From the NCBI RefSeq assembly GCF_024713975.1, contig NC_091100.1, forward strand, positions 16,128,001 to 16,192,000: a DNA stretch of 64,000 nucleotides, read 5' to 3'. The number at the start of each line of letters is the position of its first letter. Within the stretch, counting starts at the first letter, position 1. A program made the translations under genes and the position numbers. This stretch comes from Paralichthys olivaceus (lineage: Eukaryota > Chordata > Actinopteri > Pleuronectiformes > Paralichthyidae). Below the pieces are notes generated by a model, which worked only from the letters and a program-made list of their open reading frames with translations, was not told the DNA's origin and did no database searches. Of the stretch, positions 40,401 to 53,089 are shown piece by piece.

Positions 40401-43400
40401 ATGCTGGCAATGACAAATCATGTGCTTGATTTTCAGGTTTATATCTCATTGCACACATGACTTCTTTAGCTTCATGATACGGGTGAACTAGGCAGGTTTT
40501 AAATGAGGGACACAGTAGATGGATACAAAAGAGGAGGCTAGACTGATGATGATATTTTGTGAAGGTACAGTACAATGACAACTTTTGGACTTGAGTAAAC
40601 AAGCTAGTACATTAAGGTGCATTAAGACTTTAACTCAAAATTTTATAGTGACAGAAACAGAATCAAAAGAGCAGGAACTTCAAATGTCAGAAATGAAAGC
40701 AACCTTTCAGTTGAACAAATCTCAACACCACATACCACGATGGAAAGCTCTTCCCAGGTGAGAAGCTGCACCAGTCGGGGCACGAGTCCAGCCTGCACAA
40801 CCACCTCTATTCTCTCATTGGAGCCATCAGTCAGATAGGACACTGCCCAGCAGGTGTCGGCAAGGACCTCATCGTCGTTATGGTTGAGGAGGCGCACCAG
40901 GGCCGGAAGCAGCTGTTGTACTGCCACAAGAGGAGGGGCTGGGTCCTTGTTCCGACACAGGTTGGACAGCGTCCAGGTGATATTGCGCAGGTAGCCACGC
41001 TGGTAGGATGGGTTAAAGGTCATTTATTATTTTGCAATATCAACATGCCATAACATGATAATTGTTAAGAGTAAAAGTTACAACAATCTCTATGAAGAGG
41101 GAAATTTATTACATAGAATAAAGTCAGAGATTTTTCTCAATCCATGAAACCAATCTGTGATTTCAAGTCAGAAATCTTAACTAATGACTATGATTTAAAT
41201 ACATGCAGAAACAATGTTTCACAGTAGGAGCTACTGAGTGCAAATCACTGAATGATATTTCTAAATGGTGCATAATCAAAACAACTTTCTCAGCAGTTTG
41301 TAAAATGCTTCAAATGAACTTTTCAACAGAAATGAAGAACTTAACACTACATGCCAGGGTGATGAGCCCTGTTGGGGCTAGAATGCAGTGAATGTGAAGT
41401 TAAATTTACTCTGTTCCTGTCTGGAATTATAGGACCAACAACAGGCAGGTAATCAATCCAATAAAAAAAAGTACTTAAGATTTTTAGAGAAAAGAAAACA
41501 TAGGTGGCTTATTGCAATAAATAATCTATTTGGCATCAAAGTCAAAGGTAATTACAATGTCTATACTGTATCGATGCTTAATTGCCAGTGCTAGACGTGT
41601 TTACTTCCTCTCGTTCCCCATTTTTTAAAAATTATTCAGTTTATAGGTGATCAGATCAGAAGTACACTGTTCTAAATACAGGTGAATCTATAGAGCTGCA
41701 CTTAAGGGCAGTAAAGTTCTGTAGTGTGATAATTAAACAATATAATGGTGAATTTCCAACAAAATCAAACATCGATTTTAGAGCCATTGTTACACAGTAA
41801 CGTCTTCCTAATCTACCTGAAACATATCTGATTATGATGCCAGGTTTGTAACATGCGATATGCCTCAGCTGTGTTTGGATAGAACATACAAGCTCTTAAC
41901 AAGCCTGTAGTGCCTGTAGTAATATACAAATGCACCTCAAACCCAGCAGTGCCACCATGTTGAGACATGAAAACTCACAGGAAACACAGACAGGTCAGGG
42001 GCCGCCAGCAGGGCCAGGAGTGGCTGGAGTCCACCATGTTTGATCACCAGGTCTCTGTAGTTTGATCCATCACCTAAGTAGGGAAAACATTTTCTGTCAT
42101 CCTTAGTAAACAGTCTGATTACAACAAAGAAGAACATACCATGCCAGAAAATGCTTGTCATGAAAAGAATTAGGATTAAGTAGGTGGTTATCCCTTTGTT
42201 TGAAGAACCTTCTGCTATCAAAATGATCAAACAAGTTCATGCTCGAAATACAAAAATTCCATGGGCTCCATAAATCTCATAAAATGAACAGTGCACTATG
42301 TAAAAATGGGGCAACAGATGGATTAAATAAATTAGTCTACCACAATGAGACTACATACCTGCAATATTACCCAGGGCCCAAATGGCCTGTTCACTTATGT
42401 GTGGGTGGGGTGATGTCACCAGGCTGATGAAGGCAGGGATGGCTCCTCCTTCCACTACAGCGGTGGTCTGGGCTGATGTACCTGAGGCAATGTTGGTCAG
42501 AGCCCAAGCGGCCTCAAACTGGATGGGAGGGCATTCAGTCAATGCCAGAAAACCAACAAACCTTGGGATGAGGCCAGCAGCAATTATGCTGTCAATAGGT
42601 GGGTGCTTTTCTCTGGAGAGAACTTTTCTATACAGTTCAAGGAAAGACAAAGTGAAGATGTAGATTGTTAAATGTTTTTTAGTAATCACTGGCTGGAGGG
42701 CATTTCAAGGCATACGATGTCTAGGAGGTCTGGGAACAGACACATTGATTTCCTACTTAAACGTACAATATATAACTTCTGATGATGAAAATCTACCTGA
42801 CCCAACACGGGCATAAATCATGTTCACCAATGAGGTAATGTTATATACATTTTATTAATATTGGGAAGCAAACAATAATGCCACAGTAATAATATATAAT
42901 GGTGCACAGTATGATTCAAATAGATCTCACCTGGCTGCCTGTGTGGCCTGCAACTGATTCTCTAGGCTCTGGTCGTTGACACCTTGTACAAGCTCCTCCA
43001 CAGACCAGTGCTGCTGTGGCTGTGGAAACAAAGGAGGATTACTTTTATGGCCATAGTAAACCTGGATCAAACTGTAGTTAAACATAACACGCAACATGGT
43101 AAGGTGGGGCATACAAGATCCAGAAAAAAATCTACACAGACTATGGGGTAATAGCTGAATACACCTTTCACTATAGAATAATATTGTTTGTATAAATAAG
43201 TATTTCAGTAAAGGGTGCTGGTAAAGGATGATTGCACGAGAATGTAGTTTTGGGAATATTGATAGGCAAAAAATATATATTTTATGACACAAGGTTAATT
43301 TACTGAGGATACTAATGTGCAAACGACATGTTAGTTAATTTAGTTGATAAAATAGCAGCACAATATAATCTTTATCAATAGTAACCTGTAACCACATGAG

Positions 43401-44201
43401 GAGGTAAAGCACTTAATTGTAATACTGAAGATTAGTGATTTCTCAAGTGTTTGTCATTCTCTGCTCATAATCTTTAAGAGGTTCAAGCCACAATCATCAC
43501 TGAGGAGTAAAAAACAGGTGGTCAAACTTAAAATGTACAATAATTTGACGTTTACTGTGATATTGACCTAGCACAATGACAAGTTCACAATGAATCACAG
43601 TCGGTGAGAGTTAATCAACAGGGAAGTAATAAGTAATGAGCTTCACATTGTTTTCCATCAGAAAGACACTTAAAATTCTCCTCAAGTTCCTCATTGACTT
43701 TTGGCCACTGTGTGCAAACAAAACAGACTGGCCTCTCTATTATTAGCCTCTGAGGTCCAGACAGCTGGTGAGCTCATCGATAACCAATAATCAAATCAAA
43801 CTGAGACATGGAAAACACATGGAAAGTGTCCCGCCAAACCACCGGGTCCGTGGATCAGATCAGGGGGTCTATCATGGGCTGTATGTACCTGTGCATTAGG
43901 ATCGTTCTCCTGCAGAGGGGATGTGGGATCATCCTCAAGACAGAGGACGTTCCTCCTCTTGAAGATCTGATCATCTTTCTTTGCTTTACGGAGCTCCACG
44001 TTCACTTCCGCTCGCCTGCGCCTGAGCTCCTGAAAAATGTCGACAACAACAAAGTGTATGTATGGAAAGAGAAAAAAAAAACAACATGGCGGACGATTGT
44101 TTGATGAACGCGTGCGGCAGTTTGCGATGACTTACAGTGGCATCTTTCCCTTTGTTTTTGAACTGGGTGAGTCGAGCTCCGCTGTCTCCGACAGCTGACA
44201 T
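37363..44201 (-). CDS. kpna2: kpna2, importin subunit alpha (karyopherin alpha 2), complete, ten coding exons, 525 aa
   Basis: This adaptor binds classical nuclear localisation signals with its armadillo (ARM) repeats and importin beta with its N-terminal IBB domain, carrying cargo into the nucleus. Exons (minus strand): 44201-44136, 44029-43889, 43019-42931, 42627-42359, 42073-41979, 40999-40736, 40263-40030, 39774-39592, 38510-38361 and 37449-37363. All junctions are GT-AG and the joined frame is open: 1578 nt including TAA. The IBB domain (residues about 10-60) holds [20 protein letters not shown]. The Trp/Asn ladder that grips the NLS is intact: W140/N144, W182/N186, W229/N233 (major site) and W355/N359, W397/N401 (minor site). 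The tail is acidic (NEDD) and ends SPFKF. The length is close to the 529 residues I remember for human KPNA2. The alpha-2 type (not alpha-1/5/6 or 3/4) is inferred from [11 protein letters not shown] wording and from synteny. Confidence 0.96.
38361..38510 (-). CDS. kpna2: kpna2 coding exon 9 (residues 448-497)
   Basis: Encodes [20 protein letters not shown], then [20 protein letters not shown] and [10 protein letters not shown], the ARM-10 region that binds the export factor CAS in this family. It is phase 0 on both sides. Confidence 0.95.
38637..39257. repeat. foldback element with arms of about 230 bp, inside kpna2 intron 8
   Basis: The left arm (38,637-38,860) and the right arm (39,024-39,257) are inverted copies of each other, with a loop of about 163 bp. 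Shared blocks include gtccacaaaacacttct, aacatgcctccatactgc and ggtgtcatccaagtg. The structure is that of a non-autonomous DNA transposon (foldback/MITE type). No transposase is encoded. The element lies between exons 8 and 9 of kpna2. Confidence 0.85.
39592..39774 (-). CDS. kpna2: kpna2 coding exon 8 (residues 387-447)
   Basis: Encodes [20 protein letters not shown] with W397/N401, then [16 protein letters not shown]. The acceptor was placed at TTCAG before GGA, which gives the expected DFK.QKEAVW sequence. The donor is GTATAT. Confidence 0.93.
40030..40263 (-). CDS. kpna2: kpna2 coding exon 7 (residues 309-386)
   Basis: A 234-nt, phase-0 exon. It encodes [20 protein letters not shown], then [20 protein letters not shown], with W355/N359 of the minor NLS site. 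The acceptor is CTCCCCAG and the donor GTCAGA. Confidence 0.95.
40264..40735 (-). other. kpna2: kpna2 intron 6
   Basis: A 472-bp intron. I looked for C/D or H/ACA snoRNA boxes and saw no convincing pair. Confidence 0.65.
40736..40999 (-). CDS. kpna2: kpna2 coding exon 6 (residues 221-308)
   Basis: A 264-nt, phase-0 exon. It encodes [20 protein letters not shown], with W229/N233 of the major site, and [20 protein letters not shown]. The acceptor is CCTACCAG and the donor GTATG. Confidence 0.96.
41000..41978 (-). other. kpna2: kpna2 intron 5
   Basis: An AT-rich intron of 979 bp. No gene or recognisable repeat was seen. Confidence 0.7.
41979..42073 (-). CDS. kpna2: kpna2 coding exon 5 (residues 189-220)
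   Basis: Encodes [20 protein letters not shown], then [11 protein letters not shown]. It joins in phase to [13 protein letters not shown] in the next exon. The donor is GTGAGT. Confidence 0.95.
42359..42627 (-). CDS. kpna2: kpna2 coding exon 4 (residues 99-189, ARM 1-3)
   Basis: Encodes the [20 protein letters not shown] segment and the WALTN (140-144) and WALGN (182-186) motifs, the first two rungs of the major NLS-binding groove. The acceptor is TGTATAG and the donor GTATG. Confidence 0.96.
42931..43019 (-). CDS. kpna2: kpna2 coding exon 3 (residues 70-99)
   Basis: Encodes [20 protein letters not shown], then [12 protein letters not shown] repeat 1. Human KPNA2 has a similar [23 protein letters not shown] stretch in my memory. 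The acceptor is TTTCCACAG and the donor GTGAG. Confidence 0.95.
43020..43888 (-). other. kpna2: kpna2 intron 2
   Basis: An 869-bp, AT-rich intron. Nothing beyond splice signals was recognised. Confidence 0.7.
43889..44029 (-). CDS. kpna2: kpna2 coding exon 2 (residues 23-69, IBB domain)
   Basis: A 141-nt, phase-0 exon. It encodes [20 protein letters not shown] and [14 protein letters not shown], the basic core of the importin-beta-binding helix, and then a Pro/Asn linker ending NDPNAQ. Confidence 0.95.
44136..44201 (-). CDS. kpna2: kpna2 coding exon 1 (residues 1-22)
   Basis: Encodes [20 protein letters not shown], then AT, the start of the IBB domain. The ATG at 44201 is chosen because the exon acceptor (TTTCCACAG, exon start 44239) lies only 38 bp upstream and no earlier ATG exists in the exon. 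The donor is GTAAG. Confidence 0.93.
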
Positions 44202-44543
44202 TCCTGACCGATGAGCAAGGCACACGCTGTACACACTCCCTGTGGAAAGACGGAAGCTCTTTACTTCACGATAAAAACTGAACCGAGGTACAGGCGGCTA
44301 CTTTTATTAGCTTAGAAAAGCTAACAGGCGGCGAATTAGCAGGTGAAGCCGGTTATCTAACACCATGTGGCCCAGCGCACACACAGTCTGCCCGGTAACA
44401 CAACGCCCCAACACCCCGCTGTAATCCATGGAAATACCAAAACACGTTGAAATCACAAGCAACAACAACGACTTACAGAGTTAAACAGTAAAACACTGGT
44501 TTCTAATGGACATTAAGACGAAGAGCGGGAGCGCCGTCCTCAC

Positions 44544-44720
44544 CGTATCGATCTGTCGTGGGGGTTTTTTACAAGAAAACTGACGTCACATATATAAACC
44601 GCCCTGTTTGTTCTGACTCGCAATTGGTTCCTTGGTCTCAAGCCCCTCCCCCTTACCCAGGGTTAAAAAAACGTTTCTAACCGTTGTCAAAGGCAACCGC
44701 AGTGAGTATCGCGAGATGAG
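44544..44720 (-). promoter_or_regulatory. kpna2: kpna2 core promoter and predicted non-coding exon 1
   Basis: Read on the minus strand, the region holds a CGCG-type box (TCTCGCGATA, 44,716-44,707), a CCAAT box (44,627-44,623), a TATATA element (44,596-44,591) and a perfect palindromic CRE, TGACGTCA (44,588-44,581). A GTGAGG donor at 44,543 would end a short non-coding first exon starting near 44,565, spliced to the acceptor before 44,239. The mix of CCAAT, CRE and CGCG boxes fits a proliferation-linked housekeeping gene. The start site is inferred. Confidence 0.6.
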
Positions 44721-44860
44721 CGCTCGCGGTGAATCAGTGAGGGAAAACAGCGGCTGTTGTGTTAACGCGCATTAAAACACGCAAACAACAACATTCCATA
44801 ACACATCCAGTGTTTTCTGTCATTTTAAAGAAGGATGTTTCTCTGGAATGGCGACGTGAT

Positions 44861-44933
44861 GACCCAGTGGCCTAATGGATAAGGCATCAGCCTCCGGAGC
44901 TGGGGATTGTGGGTTCGAGTCCCATCTGGGTCG
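44861..44933 (+). tRNA. tRNA-Arg (anticodon CCG)
   Basis: A 73-nt cloverleaf. The acceptor arm is GACCCAG / CTGGGTC with discriminator G. Box A is TGGCCTAATGG and box B is GGTTCGAGTCC. The anticodon stem TCAGC / GCTGG closes the loop CTCCGGA, with anticodon CCG at 44,894-44,896 (reads CGG, Arg). There is no intron and no CCA is encoded, as expected for a eukaryotic tRNA gene. A Pol III stop (TTTT) follows at 44,946-44,949. The gene looks functional. Confidence 0.97.
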
Positions 44934-44945
44934 TGTTTACTTTCC

Positions 44946-44949
44946 TTTT
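44946..44949 (+). terminator. Pol III terminator of the tRNA-Arg gene
   Basis: A TTTT run 13 bp after the tRNA 3' end, inside tttccttttc. It is the expected RNA polymerase III stop signal. Confidence 0.75.
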
Positions 44950-46080
44950 CAGGCCTCATACAGAACACACTGTCCTGCCACTCACACCAGACAACACGTG
45001 TATCTCCATATTCTGTTTAATAGTTATGAAAATAAATCACTATGTTAACAAAACTATAATTCCATTGTACACCCTGTTCAATGACAATAAAGGTGTTCTT
45101 ATTATTTTTATTCAGTCAGCTCAGCAGAGCTGAAATGAGTAAAATGTTTTTGTCATCAACAATACAATGGTTCTGAATAACCCCACAATTAAACTCATTT
45201 TTCTGCAACTACAAGCAGCCACTCATGTGCTATTTGTTGCAAAAATAATTAATCAAATTGTATAATCTATTAAGCACAATTCATGGTTTGTCGCACTTTT
45301 CTTTAATTAGCTTTACTATGACTCATGTAAATTCATTTTTGTATAAATAGTGGAATAAAGAAGTTCTCTCAGGCAAGAAACATCACACATCTCGTTCACA
45401 ACAAAAATCAGAACAAAGATAAAATGTAAACTATAAACGTGACTATAAATTTAAACATGAAGAAGATCTAAACAACACTAAAATAATAATAATAAAAAAA
45501 TTAACGAATAAATAAATCTCATCTCATTATGCTGTTCACCATACAATTCAAAGAAAGTAGAAACTTTCAGCTAGGCCTCCAACTGCTCACCCTGCACTGT
45601 TAAATATATATTTTATAGTTATCTATATATTTTTAAACAGTGCAAAAAAATAAATAAATAAAACAAAAGTTAATTTCTGTTGTTTGAGATATTGTGTCCT
45701 CTGATTATAATTGTTCTGAACAGGTATTCCCTGCAAATCTTAGTGTCTGCATTGACCCACCAGAGGGCAGTGAAGAATAATGAATGTAAATACATTTGGT
45801 AAAATATTCTCACCAATCAAGAATGAAGGCAGGATAACAACCTCAATCATAACAGTGCAGTTGTGTATTATATAATCCACAAAACTCAGATATCAGAGGT
45901 TAAACCTAGTTAACCATTACAAACAATCCTACTCAGTGAACAGGAGTTAATCTTTGACGGGACTCCCATCTCCCCTCTTATATTGTAAACAAGCATTTAT
46001 GAATGGAAGGAGTGTCACTGTGCTTATTTCTGTATCGGGGACGTCCCACCGCCTCCTTTTTCCTTCTCATGGTTTGAGAG
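44950..46080. other. intergenic, tRNA to c17orf58
   Basis: AT-rich spacer of about 1.1 kb with runs of TAAATAAA and similar low-complexity sequence at 45,480-45,665. The one notable site is the CTCF-like motif at 45,757. No gene was seen. Confidence 0.65.
45757..45770 (+). promoter_or_regulatory. CTCF-like motif
   Basis: CCACCAGAGGGCAG fits the core CTCF consensus CCASYAGRKGGC at all 12 positions. It stands in AT-rich spacer between the tRNA/kpna2 side and the c17orf58 promoter, where an insulator would make sense. This is a motif match only; occupancy is inference. Confidence 0.5.
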
Positions 46081-46085
46081 GGCAA

Positions 46086-46093
46086 TATAAAAA
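46086..46093 (+). promoter_or_regulatory. TATA box of c17orf58
   Basis: TATAAAAA lies 66 bp upstream of the ATG at 46,152, so transcription should start near 46,115. This is a focused TATA promoter, unlike the CpG-rich promoters of the neighbours, and suits a tissue-restricted secreted protein. Confidence 0.6.
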
Positions 46094-46151
46094 TCCCAGG
46101 AATCCCAGCCCTGCAGCAGACCTGAGAGTGTGTCCACACTGAACATCCACG

Positions 46152-49672
<3,521 letters not shown>

Positions 49673-51749
49673 ACAAAACGAGAGAAAAAGAGACAATCGC
49701 CCCCTGCTGCAGGGGAAGAGACACTGCAGCTTACGCGAACTGATCGTAACTAGCCCCTCAGTGTTGTGCAAGAGAGAGGACGTTTTGCAGAAGGCATGGA
49801 TTTACTTTCATAAGGACTGCTCTAATGTACCATAAAGTAACAGAATGTTTTTGAGACACTGAGGTATGTTTTCTCTTTTTCAATATTGTGGGCTTTTATT
49901 TTATTTTATTTTATTCGTCTGTTTAATAATCCAGTGTTTGTCATGAGAATCGAAAAGAAAGATCACATCAGAACCATCACACGAACACATACATGATCAT
50001 TGCAACACTTCAGACAAACATGTTGGATTTTCAAAACTCACAGATGCTCACTTTTAGTATTTTAGTAAATGTCGGAACCTTGGATCTCGTCACACATCCT
50101 TTAAATCTCACCGATCCCTTTAACTAATGTATGATGCTTCTTCATTGATATGAATGCATTGTGTTGTATTGCACTGAATAGTATTGTTTTGTAACACCCA
50201 ATCCTGTGCACGTCGTCCCTGTGGTTGTTATTGGTAAACAGGAAAGGGACTATTATTGTTACAATGACCAAAGGGAGGGATTGAAAGGCCTTAAAAAAGC
50301 AACAACCAACCCCAGTGGAGGAGGAAAAGGGAGAGAGAGCACAGGACCTTTGCTTGAGAGCGGCTTATTTTTCTAACTTTAATTATGTGTCCATGATGAA
50401 ATGTCTACCCGAGTAGACGAGGACATCAAACAAGCCCACGCTGAATGAGGAAGGGGCGTGTTGTTGTAGGGACTAAGCCATAAGTGTAATCACAGGAATC
50501 TGATCCTCACCGCACCTGGACGCATGACGCAGAAAAGTGCTTCCATCACGGCTCCTCTTTGGGATGTTGGTCTTGTTTTCTTGACTACACACAAACACAT
50601 GCTCCTTTGGGAATGGCCGGAGCAGCTCAGAAGTGGCATTTAAAGTATTTAGGTAAGATCAGAGGAAAGAGGAGGGCAGTGACGAGATGGAGGAATAAAG
50701 AGGGTTATGTAGAAATGGCACAGGGTGGGGATTCAGGCAGGAGCGGGGATGTTGGGTCTGTCTGTCCTGAGCAGAAGAAGCTTCTTATTTAATCAGAAAT
50801 CTTGATTGTAGAACCACGCTGAGCTTGTGCTTCTTATGAAAGGAAAAATATTTGCACTGAATGCTTCAATTGTTTCTCAATACACAAACCCAATAAAAAT
50901 GTGTATTTGTTTTCTACTCTACAACCCCATGAGAGATGTATTTGTCTTTAACCCTCCACTCACATTCTGCCCACTGACTGAAACATTGATCCTCATTTTC
51001 ATTCCCAGTGATTGCATGAGAAGTAAAACACTTGAATTAGAGTTTAAACGTCATGATCTCCATTGGGCCTCCAGGAAGAGAGGCCGACTTGGGAACTGGA
51101 TGAGGCAGGCAAGACTGAGGCCTCTTTCTCTCCCCCTCTGACCGTCTGTCAGCTGGAGCCGGTCAATTCCCAGGCTCGACGAAGCCTCTATCTGGGATCA
51201 GCGCTGGAGGGAACAGATGCAGGCGGGCAGGAAACAGGAGCTCGCTCCACATCTTGGCTACTATCGCAGCGGGAGGACATTCCTCATCCTGGAGGATGCA
51301 AAGTAGGAGGGTGAGGGGGGAAAAAAGAGGGGAGAGACGAGGGGGGAGGTGGGAACATCTCATTGTTGTTTCCTGTGTGATAGCCCTCAAGCCACAAGTA
51401 GGCGGGTGGGAGAAAGAGACAAGGGTGGTGGACTGACACCACTTTGGGTTCTTGTGGTCATCCACAGCGCTCATGTGCAGCCTCTGGAATCATTTAGCGG
51501 TTTTGAGCGGAGAGTTAGGAGGGGGAGGTGAGGCAGAATGGTGTGGGAGGAGAGAGAAAGGTTAACCTCAGGGGTGGCTCTCCTGTGTCATGTTGGTAAT
51601 TTGATCACAGGGAGAGTTTGTATGAATTTGCATGGAGGTCACGACCTTGTCCTTCAGTGCTCGTGAGCAGATGCCACCTCAAAGCTCTTTCCTCTGAAAG
51701 CTTATGTTGACATAAAAGACAAGAGGAACTTTTAACTAAATGTCCCATC

Positions 51750-52370
51750 CACTCCCTGTGCATTGTGTACGCATTAGCTCCAAATTCAGTTGTTAAACTT
51801 GAATATAGATACATACATAAGTCATGTGTACTGGTAATGTCAAAAGAATCTGTCAGCCAAGATGCCATTCAGTGTGTATTGTGGTGTGCCCCAAGGCTAT
51901 GTTCTGGGTCCTATTCAGTTTGCCCTGTAGAAGCCTCTTCTTCGGCAATTACATTATTTTCAGGGCAAGTCTTTCAGTCTTTTACTACAGAACAATGAAA
52001 CAGTTGAGAGGAAACCTTACATGTGTCTCCTTTCACTGCTCTTAAGATAAGACTCAATTTGAAATCTGCTTTAAATTACACAAATAGAGAACATATTATT
52101 TCCTAAAGTAAGTCTTACTTCTGCCTCTAAAATCTCAGTGTCACTGTGGGCTCTTCACTGACACGTGTGTTTACTAAACTCATAGCTGGATTCAGTTGAA
52201 AGTCCTTCTTCTCTGGCCTTTACAAAAGTCCCTGAACTTTTGATAGTTATTCCACAATGCTGCTGCTAAAGTTTTAACCAGGTCAACTCAAGGGTCTTGT
52301 TGACACTGATGTTGATTTCTGTATCAGAGCTGGCCTTTAAATTCAAAATCAAATACTGCACAGTCAAAAA
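51750..52370 (+). mobile_element. degenerate L2/CR1-clade LINE fragment (reverse transcriptase end)
   Basis: At 51,880-51,930 the plus strand reads CGVPQGYVLGPIQFAL and then a stop, the reverse-transcriptase motif VPQGSVLGP of LINEs. Further on (about 52,190-52,340), with frameshifts, it reads fragments like LFSGLYKS and LTRSTQ..LI.. that fit the C-terminal end of fish L2 elements. Many stops and frame changes show it is long dead. Confidence 0.75.
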
Positions 52371-52758
52371 TCTGACAACTTCATAAAGATCTCAGATTAG
52401 ATGATTGATGAGACGATTTTATTTTGTCATTAAGTCCTGTATGACGTCTGCTCTTGAGAAGTGCTATGTTTATACTGTAAGTACTTATAATGTGAGAATG
52501 CAGGAGTTGTGTAATCATATGGCCCACAGCAATACACACAGCCTTGTATGATGATGAGGAAATGAAAACTGTAACTCTGGTGTGTATGAGCCCAGCGAGT
52601 CAAAGAAAACACAACTCTTTAGAAAACTGGTGTCAAAAACATAACTTTATCCAGGATGAAATGTCCTATCAGGTACAAAAGAGAATCTCTTCAGAGTTGC
52701 CACAATCTGTTAAAAACATAGAGTACTTTTTATCTGCAGTTTCGATGCCTCAACATTA

Positions 52759-52789
<31 letters not shown>

Positions 52790-52790
52790 A
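52759..52790. repeat. C17 homopolymer followed by CA repeat
   Basis: Seventeen C residues followed by about seven CA units and an A-run. It is prone to slippage and to assembly error. Confidence 0.9.
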
Positions 52791-53089
52791 AAAAAAGTGT
52801 GAACCTTTCATTGATATGAATAAATAATACAAGAGATGCACGTCAATATAGAAGTTATGCTGAACTGGTCGGTTTCTGAAAAACAACGAAAATCTCTAGA
52901 ATTACTGTCCCACTCTACCCCATTCAAAAACCTCTATGCTCACAATATGCAGCACTTTAATATAAAGGGCAATTTCACCCAAATGTAGAGTTCATTTCAA
53001 TTAAAGAGAAAAAAAATTGTTAAAATATACTGACGGGCTTAGTTGCTGGTTCGAAAAGTGAAAAATAAAAGTTTCTAGTGCTATATAAA

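Larger units (their letters stand above)
49673..53089. other. intergenic and 3' flank between c17orf58 and bptf (convergent genes)
   Basis: Holds the c17orf58 3' UTR of unknown length; AATAAA candidates on the plus strand are at about 50,693 and 50,892. It also contains a GC-richer patch with G/A runs at 51,060-51,560 (open frames on both strands, no family match), an L2-type LINE remnant (51,750-52,370) and a C17/CA tract (52,759-52,790). No further gene was recognised. Confidence 0.55.

Noticed and set aside
40264..40735. Intronic snoRNA in kpna2
   Set aside because: A tgatgatga word occurs, but on the wrong strand and without a paired D box and terminal stem.
44202..44234. N-terminal extension of kpna2 (frame open to 44,234)
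   Set aside because: The extension begins with GTG, not ATG, and the exon acceptor lies at 44,239-44,240, so the first ATG is 44,201.
51163..51474. Possible extra gene in the GC-richer patch between c17orf58 and bptf
   Set aside because: Open frames on both strands overlap, but none shows a conserved motif or sensible splice sites; left as unexplained intergenic sequence.
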